Shown here piece by piece: positions 11,192 to 23,000 of a DNA stretch of 64,000 nt. Numbering within the stretch: position 1 is the stretch's first letter; every line of letters begins with the position of its first letter. Made by a program: the position numbers and the translations under genes. The notes beneath the pieces are model-generated. The model saw nothing but the letters and a program-made list of their open reading frames with translations, was not told the DNA's origin and did no database searches. Source of the stretch: Gliomastix tumulicola (taxonomy: Eukaryota; Ascomycota; Sordariomycetes; Hypocreales; Bionectriaceae); the NCBI GenBank assembly GCA_001599755.1, contig BCHX01000006.1, forward strand, positions 2,281,336 through 2,345,335, in the 5' to 3' direction.

Positions 11192-12757
11192 ATGGCTCCG
11201 AACCCCACCGCCCTCGATTTCGTTGACTTTGTGAACGCCTCTCCTACTCGTCCGTAACCCTCCTTGACCAACTTTCCCCCCCCTCCCCCCCCTGTTGCTC
11301 TCGTATCTAACCCCTCTCGTCCAGCCTATCACGCCGTCCTATCCGCCTCCGAAAGATTCGAAAAGGCCGGCTTCCAGCTCATCCGGGAGCGCGAATCTTG
11401 GGCCTCGGCCGTCCGTCCCGGCGGCAAGTACTACCTCACCCGCAACGGCTCCTCCATCGTCGCCTTCGCCGTCGGCCGCAAGTGGCGCCCAGGCAACGCC
11501 ATCGCCGTTGTCGGCGCCCACACCGACTCCCCCTGCCTCCGCGTCAAGCCCGTCTCGCGCAAGACCAAGGTCGGCTTCCTGCAGATCGGCGTCGAGACGT
11601 ACGGCGGCGGCATCTGGCACTCGTGGTTCGACCGGGACCTCAGCCTTGCGGGGCGTCTCCTCGTCCGCGAAGATGGCAACATCGTGTCTAAGCTCGTCAA
11701 GGTCGACAAGCCGCTGATCCGCATCCCCACGCTCGCGATCCACCTACACAGGCAGTCCAACTTCGACCCCAACAAGGAGACGGAGCTGTTCCCGATCGTT
11801 GGCCTCGCGGCGGCGGAGCTGAACAAGGGGAGCAAGACGGAGGAGCCGCAGCCGGAGGAGGCCGCGGCCGAGGAGGAGGAGGAGCCCGACTTCCAGCCGC
11901 TCAAGGCCATGACCGAGCGTCACCACCCCAAGGTGCTGGATGTGGTAGCCGCCGAGGCCGGTGTCGAGGCCTCTACTATCGTCGACTTCGAGCTTGTCCT
12001 CTACGATACGCAGAAGTCCTGTATCGGCGGCATCAACGACGAGTTCGTCTTCTCGCCGCGCCTAGACAACCTCGGCATGACGTACTGCTCTGTCGAGGCC
12101 CTTATCGCCTCGGTCGAGGAGGAGGGTGCCCTTGACGAGGACACGACCATCCGTGCCACCGTCTGCTTCGACCACGAGGAGATCGGTTCCCAGTCCGCGC
12201 AGGGCGCCCACTCTAACCTCCTCCCCGCTGTCCTCCGCCGCCTCTCCGTCCTCCCGGGCAACCGCGACGCTTACAGTGATGAGAGTTACGAGGCCGTCGG
12301 CCATGAAGGTGAGGACGCCACGGCCTTTGAGCAGACTCTCTCGCGGTCCTTCCTCGTCTCGGCCGACATGGCGCACTCGGTGCACCCCAACTACGACGCC
12401 AAGTACGAGCCCTCGCACCAGCCGGCCATGAACGGCGGCACCGTCATCAAGATCAACGCCAACCAGCGCTACGCCACCAACTCGCCCGGCATCGTCCTCC
12501 TGCAGGAGTGTGCCCGCGATGCCGGCGTGCCCCTCCAGCTCTTCGTCGTCCGCAACGACTCGCCGTGCGGGAGCACCATCGGCCCCGGGCTCGCGGCCAA
12601 GCTCGGTATCCGGACGCTCGACCTCGGCAACCCGCAGCTCAGCATGCACAGCATCCGCGAGACGGGCGGCACCGAGGACGTCGGGTATGCCATCAGGCTG
12701 TTCAGCGAGTTCTTCCAGACCTACGGCACGAGGGAACCCAAGATTCTGATCGACTAG
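11192..12757 (+). CDS. Aspartyl aminopeptidase, M18 family
   Basis: A 496-residue zinc exopeptidase from exons 11192-11249 and 11325-12757. The donor GTCCGT is atypical. It was chosen because it alone joins NASPT to PYHAV in frame, giving the family's conserved N-terminal block; a nearby GTAACC donor breaks the frame. Branch CTAAC lies near 11307. The dinuclear-zinc ligands are all visible: His in GAHTDSP (about 85), Asp in PRLDNLG (267), the Glu pair in FDHEEIGS (284-285), Asp in SADMAHS (347) and His in LSMHSIRE (441). A lineage-specific Glu-rich insert lies around residues 185-205. It removes N-terminal Asp/Glu from peptides and resembles yeast Ape4 (YHR113W), which is cytosolic and also a Cvt cargo. 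Convergent with the Whi5-like gene, with 264 bases between stops. Confidence 0.93.
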
Positions 12758-12946
12758 AGCGGCCACTCTTAGGGTATACGAGCCATATGTTTCACGCAAG
12801 CAAATCAGTTTCATCCATCTATTGTGTCTCATTGAACGAAGATCTAGACGTAAGACAGTGAAGCAAAAACGACCGCCCATGTTTCTTCTATGTGCTCCGA
12901 CAACGCCTGTGAAAATAGCAGACCCAACTCAAAACAAAGGAAATTC

Positions 12947-12960
12947 CACACACACACACA
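12947..12960. repeat. (CA)7 microsatellite
   Basis: Seven CA units lie in the 264-base gap between the convergent aminopeptidase and Whi5-like stop codons. Confidence 0.9.
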
Positions 12961-13021
12961 GGTCTATATATCTCCCCTAAGATGATGGGAGACCGTCGTC
13001 AGGACACGCCGTCGACACGCG

Positions 13022-13902
13022 TCAGGGACTGGGACCGAGCCCAAGCATCTTCGTCGCCGCCCCAGCCTTGTCTACCAGCTGCTTCTCCTCCGACACGCGT
13101 GTCTCGTGTCCCGTATCCACGGGGGACTGCGACCTCTCTCCAACAGGAGCTTTCGTGGCCTTCTGGCCCTCTGCCTGCTCCTCGGCACCATCTTCTCCTT
13201 GCTCCCTCTCCTCCTCGCCCGTGCTCTCCTTGTCTTCCTTCGCCTCCTCCTCCTCCTGTCGCGTGACCCGCGCCGGTATAGGCCTTCGCTGCAGATCCGC
13301 GAGCGGAATAGTCGTCTGCCCCGTGCGGAACTTGTAACTCGCCAGTCCCAGCCTCAGCCTCAGGATCTCTGCCTTCTACACCCAAAACTGTCAGCAAATA
13401 TCCCCCCCCCCCTTCATTCCCCTGTACTAGTAGTTCGTCGGTGAGTACGTACCTCGCTCGCCTGCTCCCTCGTCATGGCGCGCGGCGCGGGCGACGTGTC
13501 GGGCTCCGTCGCGGTGGTGTTCGCCCACGAGCACTCGTTGCCCGAGACGTCGAAGACGGAGCTGCACGGGCTCTCGCTCCTCGAGGGGACATTGTCCTGT
13601 CATTTTTACCACGGTCAGCTTTTCCTCCCCCTTCCCCTCTCTCACACACACACAAATCATAGGTTACAAAGTGAGGAATGACTCACCTCTCTGCACGCCT
13701 TCTTCACGGGACTGGCGACGGAGGACACAGCCTCGCGTGCGCGTTTCCTGCCGAGGTCGGCGTCCTTGACGGGGCTGAGGGACGGCCGCCGGGCGTCGTC
13801 GAGGTGGTGCTTGGCGTGCCGCGGCGAGGGCAGCGCGTTGGCGTTGAGGGCGCCGAGGGCCCGTCTCTTGTTTGGCGAGGAGGCAGTAGTGGCGGCGTCC
13901 AT
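13022..13902 (-). CDS. Whi5/Nrm1-like G1/S transcription repressor
   Basis: A 237-residue protein from three phase-0 exons: 13902-13687, 13596-13453 and 13375-13022. Donors are GTGAGT and GTACGT; acceptors are CAG and TAG. The core EILRLRLGLASYKFRTGQ spans the exon 2/3 region and matches the short Whi5/Nrm1 (GTB) motif. In yeast and fission yeast that motif binds SBF/MBF-type factors to repress G1/S genes. At least eight Ser-Pro sites are spread over the chain; several fit the CDK consensus S-P-x-K (SPNK, SPVK twice). This suggests multisite CDK inactivation, as for Whi5. The N-terminus is basic (NKRRALGALN, GRKRARE), and the C-terminal third is Glu/Gln-rich and disordered-looking. The final exon has no ATG and is easily missed. 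Whether the orthologue is closer to Whi5 or Nrm1 is unclear. Confidence 0.8.
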
Positions 13903-15342
13903 CGTGTCGTCGGATATGTATGTCGTCAAAAGGGATGCAGAGGAAAAAAACAAGAAAGCAAGAAGAGTATCGAGCCACGCAAGACTCGCGGTCGGTGGTC
14001 GTGTCGAGGCGTGTCTTGGAAAGATCAACAGGGTGATGTGATCTGCACGACGTCACGCTCGCGCGGGAAGACAAGCCCTCAATGTTGTGTACAAGGCCAA
14101 GAGAGAGAGAGAGAGAGAGGACACAACAGGAGACAAGAACACCGGTCGACGAAGTGAATGAACGCGTGTAACACGGACAAAAGACGTCAAAATATAACAC
14201 TTGTAAGGAACGATGCCAAAGATGAAATGTTCCCCATCCCACACACCCACGAGTAGTCGTCTTTAAAACGCGTTTGCATCACTCACCCCGGTTACCGAAC
14301 CCCCCCTTCACCCTCCGATCTATTGACAAATTTCCTGTTCCAGTCTAGCGCGCATCTCGTGTGCGTGTAGTCTGGCTCCCGCGTCCTCGACGTGCATGTG
14401 GGGGGGAGGGAGAGAACACCAGAGAAGAAAGTGGATTCGGAGATTGGGAGCGGCGCTAGTGACTGAAACGGAGTAGCGCTGCCGCGATATGCTACAGGTG
14501 TGGAGACCAGGATTCTGCCCGAACAGGCAAGCGCTGGCTCATCTCGTCCTATTGGCGCTATGGAGGCGATGAGGTGCAGGAACAATGCGCGCTGCTGCAG
14601 GTGCGACCCGCGACCATCCAGCCACGGCTAGCCTGATCCAGCTAGCAACTTCTTTTTCGTTCACTCATCAAGAAATACGGACATGGCCAAGGCACAAATA
14701 AATACAAACGAGCTTTAGAAAACCAATGCAAGGAGTGTATTGAATAACTTGAACAAGAAGCACACTTCGGTCACTTCGCTGGGTATCAACCAACTGTCTG
14801 TACTCCGTTTTCCGTGTCTTCCAACCAGAGACAGAAGCGACCCCGATCCGAGAAACAAAAAATTCACTTCAGAAACGCATCCTTTGCACCTTTGTACCGA
14901 GACTCCTCCACGCTCGTAATCAAACAGAGAGGGACGTTTCCTCTGTCGACCAAAGCTCCGCTCCTCCTCTTCAAGATATCTGCCCACCTCAACCCAGAGC
15001 AGTGGCCAAGAACAGGAGCAGCGTCGCCAACTGGTCAATTACCAAACGCCTTCCAACGTCACCTATCCTTGTTCCATCTAGTCCAGCTTTTTTGTGACCA
15101 AACCAACATGACCTATTCCGTCCTTGTGCCGTGAGGACCCATCATGAGTATCGGGTATATATCCTAGGCTCCGTGATATAAATTCCATCGAAGAAGCATC
15201 ATTGGAAAGAAAAGAGAAAAAAAAAGGACGTATAACGAAGCAGAAAGTACTAGTTAAAACCAAGGATGATGCTGGAAATAAGCATCCAAGTACCAAAACG
15301 GTCAGCAGATAAAAACATTTGCTGACCGGCAACTTTGAAAGA
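13903..15342. other. Intergenic between the Whi5-like gene and MED15 3' end
   Basis: This 1.4-kb stretch contains the Whi5-like promoter and the MED15 3' flank. A (GA)9 tract lies at 14101-14118. A partial TACTCCGT element lies near 14800. No supportable gene is seen. Confidence 0.6.
14101..14118. repeat. (GA)9 microsatellite
   Basis: Nine GA units lie about 200 bases upstream of the Whi5-like start. Read on that gene's sense strand this is a CT tract, which is common in fungal promoters and leaders. Confidence 0.9.
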
Positions 15343-18300
15343 TCATGATTCGTAATCCATCGCATACAGGCTCGTGTCAAGCTCAAACGGTTTGGAGAAG
15401 TCCGCCGTGATTTCTTGCCAGTCCGGCATCTCGGCCTGCACGCTGGGGAAAAGCAGAGACGGATCCATCGTGGGAACCTCGACGCTAGCCTTGAGGATGG
15501 GCTCGACCTGGAGACTGGTCTTGTCCAGGTCGAGGAGGAGGTCCGTCTCAAAGGGCTCTGGAAGCTGCCAGTTTAGATCGATGTCGAGCTGGGCACCATC
15601 CGAGATGTCACTATTGGGTTCGCTTGGCTCGTCCCTCGACTCCGGAGTCGTTTCAGGCGTCAGCGCTCGGAACGCATTCATGTCGAAGATGACGCTCGAA
15701 ATGCCATTCTCGAGACCAAGAGATGTCATCAGCATCTTGGGATCGAAAGTGGCGTTGGCCCAAGGGTCCATGGAGTTGCTCAACGCGGCCGCTGTGTCGT
15801 TCGCCTTGATGGCCGATTTGCCATCCTTTTGAGAGCTTGCCGATCTCTTCATTGATGTAGTGCTGTCAGGCGTGTTGACAATATCCTTGCCTCGGCCCTG
15901 CTTCGATAGAGTGGCGACCATGGCAGGAGCAGCAGCGCCATTGGGCTCCTTCTTGACAGTACCGTCTGGCTCCAGACCCAGAGCAACAGCAAGACTTTCC
16001 TCGCAGAACTTCAGAGGATCCTCCCGAGGCTTGATGTGCTCCTCGTCGACGTGCTTCTGCAGAGCTTCCTCGTTGGGGTATCCTATCGGGGAATGCTCGC
16101 ATTCGGGATCCTTGCAAGTGAAAACCGGCTTCTGAGACTCGGCTGGTCGCGATTGCTGAGCGTCCAGAGATTGAGACTGTGGTCGCGGTGGCGACGCCTT
16201 GGAAACCTGGGGCGAGGGCGTGGCGGCTTGAGAAACCTTGGACTTCTTCCTCGGTGGAAGCTTAAGGTCAATCTGGGGATCTTGCGCGTTGGCATAGCTT
16301 GGGTTTCCATGGGGCGAGGGCGCGGCGAATGAGAAGGGCGGTTGCGTTGTGGTGGGAGCATTGGGCACCTTGAATCCCTTGCCGGCCTGCTTCTGGGCCT
16401 TGAGGGCCTGCGAGTTCTTCTCCAGGTTGGCTGCGTTCAGAGGTGCCGTCTGTGGGCTCTGCTGCTGCGGCTGGCCAGCCATCTGTGGTGTTCCCTGGCC
16501 ACCTGAGGCCTTCTGCCCAGCATTCTGCCCCTGCTGTGTCTTCATCATGTTGCGGCCAAACACGCTCCGAGCCAGATCCTTGGCCATGCTCTCTAGCATC
16601 GCGCGAGCCTGATCCAGCTCTGTGCTGTGAATGCTGAAGGAGTCCCTGAGAATTGACATTCCTTCGCCGTCCACGAATTGTTTAAGAATTCGAAGGCGCT
16701 GCATATGAAGGTTAGTCTTGGGTACTTGCATGTTGCGACGTTGGAGAAAAAAGAGTTGCTTACCGTTCTGAAGAACAACCGTGCTCGGTGGTCATCCTGA
16801 GTGAGGGAGTACCACTTGGACAAACCTCGTCCAATCTTGCTCATGTCGCCAACCATGCGTTGCAATCTCTGTGAGGTGTCGTGGAGCTCCTGAGGGGTCA
16901 TTGGAATATCGGGCATCGCCTGCTGTTGGAAAGACCGTTGCTCCTCCTGGCCAATAACCTTGAGCCGTGCCAGGCTCTCGGTTGCATTCTGAACCGCCTG
17001 AGCATGCGTGGGGGCCTGCGCTGCCTGGGAAACTTGGGCGTTCTGGGATGCTTGAGTTGCTTGGGGCACCTGGGTGCCTTGCGTGGCTGCCGCCATCTGC
17101 GCACGCCTCATCTGCTCGAACTTGGCTCGCTGATCGGGCTTCATGTTCGCAAGGTCATCTTGTGACAGCTGCAGCTGCTGGAAGTTCTGTCCCTGACCCT
17201 GCGCAGACTTTGGCTTCTGATTCTGGCTTGCGGCAGAAGCATCCGCTTCGTCGCTGTTAGGACGCTTCAGGCTCTTGGGACCTTGGGCAGGTGACGGGGT
17301 CGGCTGAGCCTGCGGCTTCTTGTTGTTATTGTTGCTGCTGTTGTTGTTGCTGTTGCGGTTGTTGTTGGCGTGTTCGGGGCCCTTCTGCTGCGTGCCTTGG
17401 ATGGGCGTCGCTTGGCCTGCCGAGTTCTGGTTACGTTGCGCTTGGGCGTTCTGCCCAGCCTGCATGGGAGACTGCAGGTTCATGCCGGCTGCCTGGCCTA
17501 GCATATTGTTTCCCATCTGGCCAACGTTGGCCTGGTTCTGGCCTTGACCCTGGTTTTGCACCTGCTGCGCTAGTATGCTTTGACGCTGTTGCCAGGCGTT
17601 CTTCTTCATGGCGAGAACAATTGTCCGCAAGTGCTCGTCAGTGAGACTCTGGAACTGAGGCTTCGACGCTCTAATCTGGGCCAGATCCTGGGCAGAGACC
17701 TGCATAAGGTGAGCCGGCATGCTCTGAGCAGGCTGGGCTCGCTGCATTCCATTCTGACCCATGGCCATTTGGCCTGCTGCGGCGTTGGCCTGTGGCTGAT
17801 TCATGGTCATGCTGGCCTGGCCACCAGTCTGGTTCGCCCGTCGCTGGAGAATCGCCTGGAACTGCCTACGCTGCCACGGGCCGAGCTCATTCTTAATTTG
17901 AGGTGGGAGGCTATTGGGATTCTGGCTGACCCAAGCCCTCAGATCCCGCCATTTCTTAACTTCGGGACCAAGCTGGACGAATTGAGACAGCTGCTGGAGT
18001 ATCGTCTCAGGTATGTCCATATTATCCATGATGGCTTGCGTCTGTGCCATGTTCGCCGCTTGTGGTGACTGCTGGACGCCCTGAGGGCCCTGGCCAGCCA
18101 TGTTCCCGGTCGGCTGCCCTACCATCTGGTTGGGTGTGCGGTTGGCCATCGGGTTCATGTTCTGCTGATTCATGTTCATTTGATTCTGGCGTCCTAGCTG
18201 CCAACGGCGGATCATCTCCTGGACCTTTTCCGGAGCGATCTCGCTGATCTGCTGACGCTGTTCGGGAGTCAGATCGGCCAGCATCGCATTGTAGGCCTGG

Positions 18301-20090
18301 CTGTTAGGCCTCTGCATGCCCTGGGCGAAGCGCTGGTCGCCGAACTGGACATTGCCCTGGCCCACTCCCTGATTGGCGCCCAGCTGGTTCATGCCGCTAC
18401 CCGGCCGCGTGACGGGAGTGTTGAGCGTGCCCATCCCCGGGCTTTGCCCAGGGCCCATGTTGCCGCCCATGTTCGATGGCTGGGACTGCATCGGATTCAT
18501 CTGTGCCTGTGCCTGTGCCTGTGCCTGTAGCTGAGCCTGCGAAGCCTGGCCCGCCCCGTTCATCTTCCTCTGCTGCATGTTCGGGCCCTGCTGCTGCTGA
18601 GGCTGGGGCTGGCGGGCCGCCTGGTTCGGGTGTTGTTGGTTGGACATGGTCTGGGCCATGGGCTGCGAGCCCCTGTTCATCCCCTGGGCCATGCTGGCAG
18701 GGACGACAACCTGACCAGCTTCTTGAGCCTTCATACCGTTCATTTGCTGGTCTTTGATGCTCTCCATAGATGGGGGGAACTGGGAGAAGTTGTTATTCCC
18801 TGCCGCATTTCCCAGCATGTTCTGATGCTGTTGTTGGATTGCCTGTTGACTGTGCTGTTGCTGCATCGCGGGTGCCTGGGCTTGAACCTGGTTCTGGCCC
18901 TGGAGTTGCTGCTGCTGCGCGCGTTGTCTCCGGTACAGATTCGCGGCCTGCTGCTGGTAGTAGAAGACAGTGGGATCCTTTCCTGCAGCTTGAAACTCTT
19001 GGAGCTGCTGGGGCGTCATTCGGCTTCGAACGAACATTGCGGCGTTCTGCTTGCTCTCATCGGAGGCCTGGGCCATCATCCTATTCCCAATCTCCGAGAT
19101 CTTCTGGCGTTCGCTCGCGTTCCACTGGTTCATGTTGACTGGTGCTTGGCGTTGCGGCCCGTTGGCCATGTTGGCCATTTGCTGGTTAGGATTCATCCCC
19201 CGACCGGCCTGGTTCGCCATGGCCATGTTCATGTTCATATTCATGCCGTTCATGCCAGCCATGCCGCCCATTCCCACGCCCATGCCCATGCCCGTGTTCA
19301 TTCCATTCCCTGCTTGCTGCTGCTGCAGTTGCTGTCCTTGTTGCGGCATCTGTTGCCGTAACTGTTGCTGGCCTTGCTGCTGTTGCTGCTGCTGCTGTTG
19401 GCGCTGCTGTTGGACCTGTTGCTGCAGTCGCTGCTGTTGGAACATCTGCTGCTGCATATTCATGGGCTGCATGCCCTGCTGCATCGACTGGAAGGCCTGG
19501 GGCGTCATGCCCCGGCCCATCTGCTGCTGCAGATTCATGTTCATCATAGCCTGCGCCTGCGCGTTCTGGCTCAGTTGCTGCTGGAGCGCAGGTTCATTCT
19601 GCTGGCGTTTCCTGAAGAACTCGTTTGTTTTGTTCGTCATGGCTTGGTCGTAGTTTTCCTGTGGGTGGTTGGTGCAAAAAGTTAGAGCCTCGTGACATGA
19701 CAAAGAGATAAGTGGGCGTGGCGTAGGGTGGGTGACTTTACCTTTGTTGGCATTTTTGAGAACATCTCGCGCTCAAAGCCGATGCCATAGTTAGTGGCTT
19801 GCATGATGTCGGTGTTCTGGTTGGCCAGCCTTAGATTGGAAATCCTTTGTTACTTGCGTTAGTAAATTGACCGCTCCCCCCCCCGGTGACCGATTACTTG
19901 ACACTCACATCTGCATCACCTTTGACATTCTGTCTGGTAACGGCACGGCCGTCTGCCACGTCGGGTTGGCCAGCTGCTGCTGGGTCAGTCTGAGAGCGTT
20001 GGCAACATGCTGGGCCAGAGCGGCAGGGATCTGTTGCTGCTGCTGCATCATCTGGCCCGGCCCAGCCATGGACTGCATGCTCGCAGCCAT
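15343..20090 (-). CDS. MED15: Mediator complex subunit 15 (Gal11-like)
   Basis: A 1511-residue Mediator tail subunit from exons 20090-19909, 19844-19742, 19658-16764 and 16698-15343. All introns are GT-AG and 64-83 bases long; intron 1 has a CTAAC branch. The N-terminal ~95 residues form the KIX activator-binding domain: LANPTWQTAVPLPDRMSKVM, joined across intron 1 to ISNLRLANQNTD, then FEREMFSKMPTK. The middle (about residues 110-900) is dominated by Gln/Asn/Met-rich low-complexity sequence. The conserved C-terminal part follows (RLQRMVGDMSKIGRGLSKWY, then the exon joint FFRT/RLRILKQF). A C2H2-like pattern, Cys 1255 and 1260 with His in KHVDEEH, lies in the tail. An upstream GTG is in frame, but the first ATG is at 20090. 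Med15 links activators to RNA polymerase II and works in the nucleus. Confidence 0.92.
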
Positions 20091-23000
20091 CGCCACGGTG
20101 TGCTATCGATCTGGTACGAGGACTCGGCAAGGAGGGGAGGACGGATCGACGACTTTCTGGAACGATGGTGCACGCCGGTCTCGCAAGGTCGGAAGAGTGT
20201 GTGTGATGCTGTCCGTTGGACAAGGTTCGACAGAGTTGTGACACGCGAGGCCAAGCGTTCAAGCGGTGGGCTGTGGTCCCGACGAGGTCGCCGCTGACAG
20301 GTATCTACTCCGAACGTTGACGACGACCTTCGGCAACGAAGCCTCGAGGTGTCTGCAAGGTGCCTAGCGCCCCCCGGGGCTGTCCATATAGACACCGTAC
20401 TGTATGCGAGTCGGCCGGTCCAATCCGCTGCCAAGGGTTGACGTCGGAAACCCAGGCACTCCAATCGAGCCAGTATCCCGTGCGGATACGTCAAGATCTC
20501 GCGAACACCGGTGAAGAACACGACGTCTGAGATCCAATGTGCATGAACGCTTGCGCAACCGATTATATTGGCGGTATTTTCGAGGCGTGGCGAAAGATGC
20601 AGCGCGAGAAGGTCGGTGGACGGGAATGCTGTAATTAGTGTGGCAGTTGGGTTTCGGCGGCAATGAGAGGTCTCGAGTCGGGGAGTCGGGGAGAAACAGA
20701 AATAGAGGGCGACAAAAAGGATCGCGAGGGAAATTCCCGAAATATATATCGTTACGAAGAAGGTCTGTATAGCGAATGCGCGCTGAGAAGGTGTTGAAGG
20801 GAGGTTGAGCGGTAACGGTGGTGTCGCGCGCCGTTGGGACGATCTGCTTCTTCAGAGCGGAAGAAAGTTGGGTTGCTGCTCTTTCCCTTTCCAGAGCTGG
20901 TGACAAAATATATGTAGAGGCTAGGACGGCTAAAATCAAAAGAAGGATGCCGGCAACCAGACGCAGAGAATTATGACAGCGGACGCGGGCGGGAGAGGCC
21001 GAAGAGAAGGTGGTAAGAAGACGGCGGGCGTCTGGCTGGCAGAGAAGTGAGGAATATGGGATTGCTGGCGAGGCAAGGGTGATGATTGATGAAGAGGGAT
21101 GGGAGCGGAACAGGTGGGCAGTGGGTAGTGGGTAGGTACCTGAGCTTTCCACAGCGCTGTCGTAGCCTGGAGGCAGGTACTCAGGTACCTTACTGCTGTA
21201 CCACCAGATGTACCATTGTACCCTGGCCGTGCGCTGGAGACGCGCCCCGTTTTTTATGACTTGGAAGCGGTGGAATAAGGTTAGCGGCCTCACTGTGCCG
21301 GGTTTGACTGGCTAATCAGCCGGTGCGAGTTGCGATGGATGGATGCCAATGGAGCATCCATGCACGGCTTTGCTGTCGACTCGCAGGCAGAATGCCTTGT
21401 TTTGCATCCCAAGGCAGAGGGGGTGTGAGAGTGAGAGCGCATGGTAGGTCAGGGTCGTGTCTGTCTGGCTGGTCGCACAACGGCTGGCTGGCGCAGGTAT
21501 GTGCATAGTACGTAGTAGGTAGATACTACTAGGACCTCCTCGCCGACCTGAAGCTTGTTTTCTACCGTGCGAGAGCAAACCTTGGGGCATTGGGTTTGAC
21601 CTCCAACTTCCGGCAACAGTTCTACCTAAGCTCCGAGGAGAGGTGAGGGTGGCGGCAGGGAGAGAAGGAGATCCTACCTCCCGGCCGAACAGACCACATG
21701 ACGGACACCAGCCTCGATGCGCCGGGCAGCCAGCTTCGACGCACTCAGACCAATCTACCGTCTGGAACACTGAGGGACCCCCGACTCGTTCATGTACAGC
21801 AGCACAAGCACCTGTCGTGAAAGGGCAAGGCGGGATGCAAGAAGCAGGGTGGATGAGGCAGGCCGTTACGGGTACATGCTACATGTGAGTACAACTACGA
21901 CTAGTCAGGCCGGAGGAAGAGGCACGCACCTCACACACGGAGCCTAAAATGAGCGCAGAAGAGATGCTATTCTCTGGCCAGCAGACGCACCATCTCTCCA
22001 GCATCTGTGCGTCTGGCTCTTGCCTGCCTGCCTACCTATCAATCAAACAGCAAGCGAGCGAGCCAGCGTTTCAGCAAGCTGTTGGAGGACGGGCAGAGAG
22101 ACATGCGAGATGGACATCGCAGGCAGGGGGGTCATGCTAACAAGTCTAGCAGCGCGACTAGCACCACCAGATGGAGCTATTTTATTAGTGCCACGAGTTA
22201 TGGCGGGGATACTTTCTTAGAGCCTGACACTGCCAGTGAGGTCCAATCCTCCCACCTGGGTTCTTGTCCAACAAACCCCCAATTCTGAGTAAGGTCGCCG
22301 CCGTTGGCTGGCGATGCACGCCGTGTTTCTCTGCAAGGCAGACTGCCAGAACAGTCACTGACAGCAGATGCACACCTTATTAGCACCTCGTATGTCGTGC
22401 CCCTTGATCGACCTCTGGAGGTGTCGTGAGCAGGGAGCGCTACCTGGGGCAGCAGCAGCAACTTCCAAACGCTCTTTCCCCTGCCTCCCACCATTTTTAA
22501 ACATCCAATCCCAGACTGTCCAATTGCAACGAGAGAAGAAGCAGCCAAGCCCTGCCCAGCAAGGGACGCCCTGGTGGATCACTGGCTGGAGTGGATATCC
22601 GCCACAGAGACCCCTCCCTTAACGGCACCTCAGGGCACCATCTGCACCTCGATTTTCTTTTTTTTCCCACCCTCAGACCTCTGGAGGGTGGTCTGGATGC
22701 CTGTGGCTGCTGCATCTGCTGGCCCCCCCTACCTTGTGTATGCACACCTTACCTCACCGTACCGTAGCTGCATCCATCCCGACCTGCATTCCTGCGTCCG
22801 CTGTTTGCTTCATTCTGCAGCCTTTCTGTCTGTCATGAACCACACCAGGTTTCTCGCCGCGTTTCACCATCAACCCGTCAACACCCCTTACCCTCCCTCG
22901 ATAGCCCCCCTTGACTGTCCTCTTCCCTCTCTCTCTTGCACTTGCGCATGCACCTGCGTCGGCAGCTGCTGAGCTGGGTTGCGCCAGGCGAGCGCTGAAT

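Noticed and set aside
12062..12880. 272-codon minus-strand frame opposite the aminopeptidase
   Set aside because: Antisense shadow of a GC-rich M18 gene with no domain.
18630..19361. 243-codon plus-strand frame opposite MED15
   Set aside because: The Leu/His/Ala-rich content mirrors Gln/Met/Asn repeats and has no features of its own.
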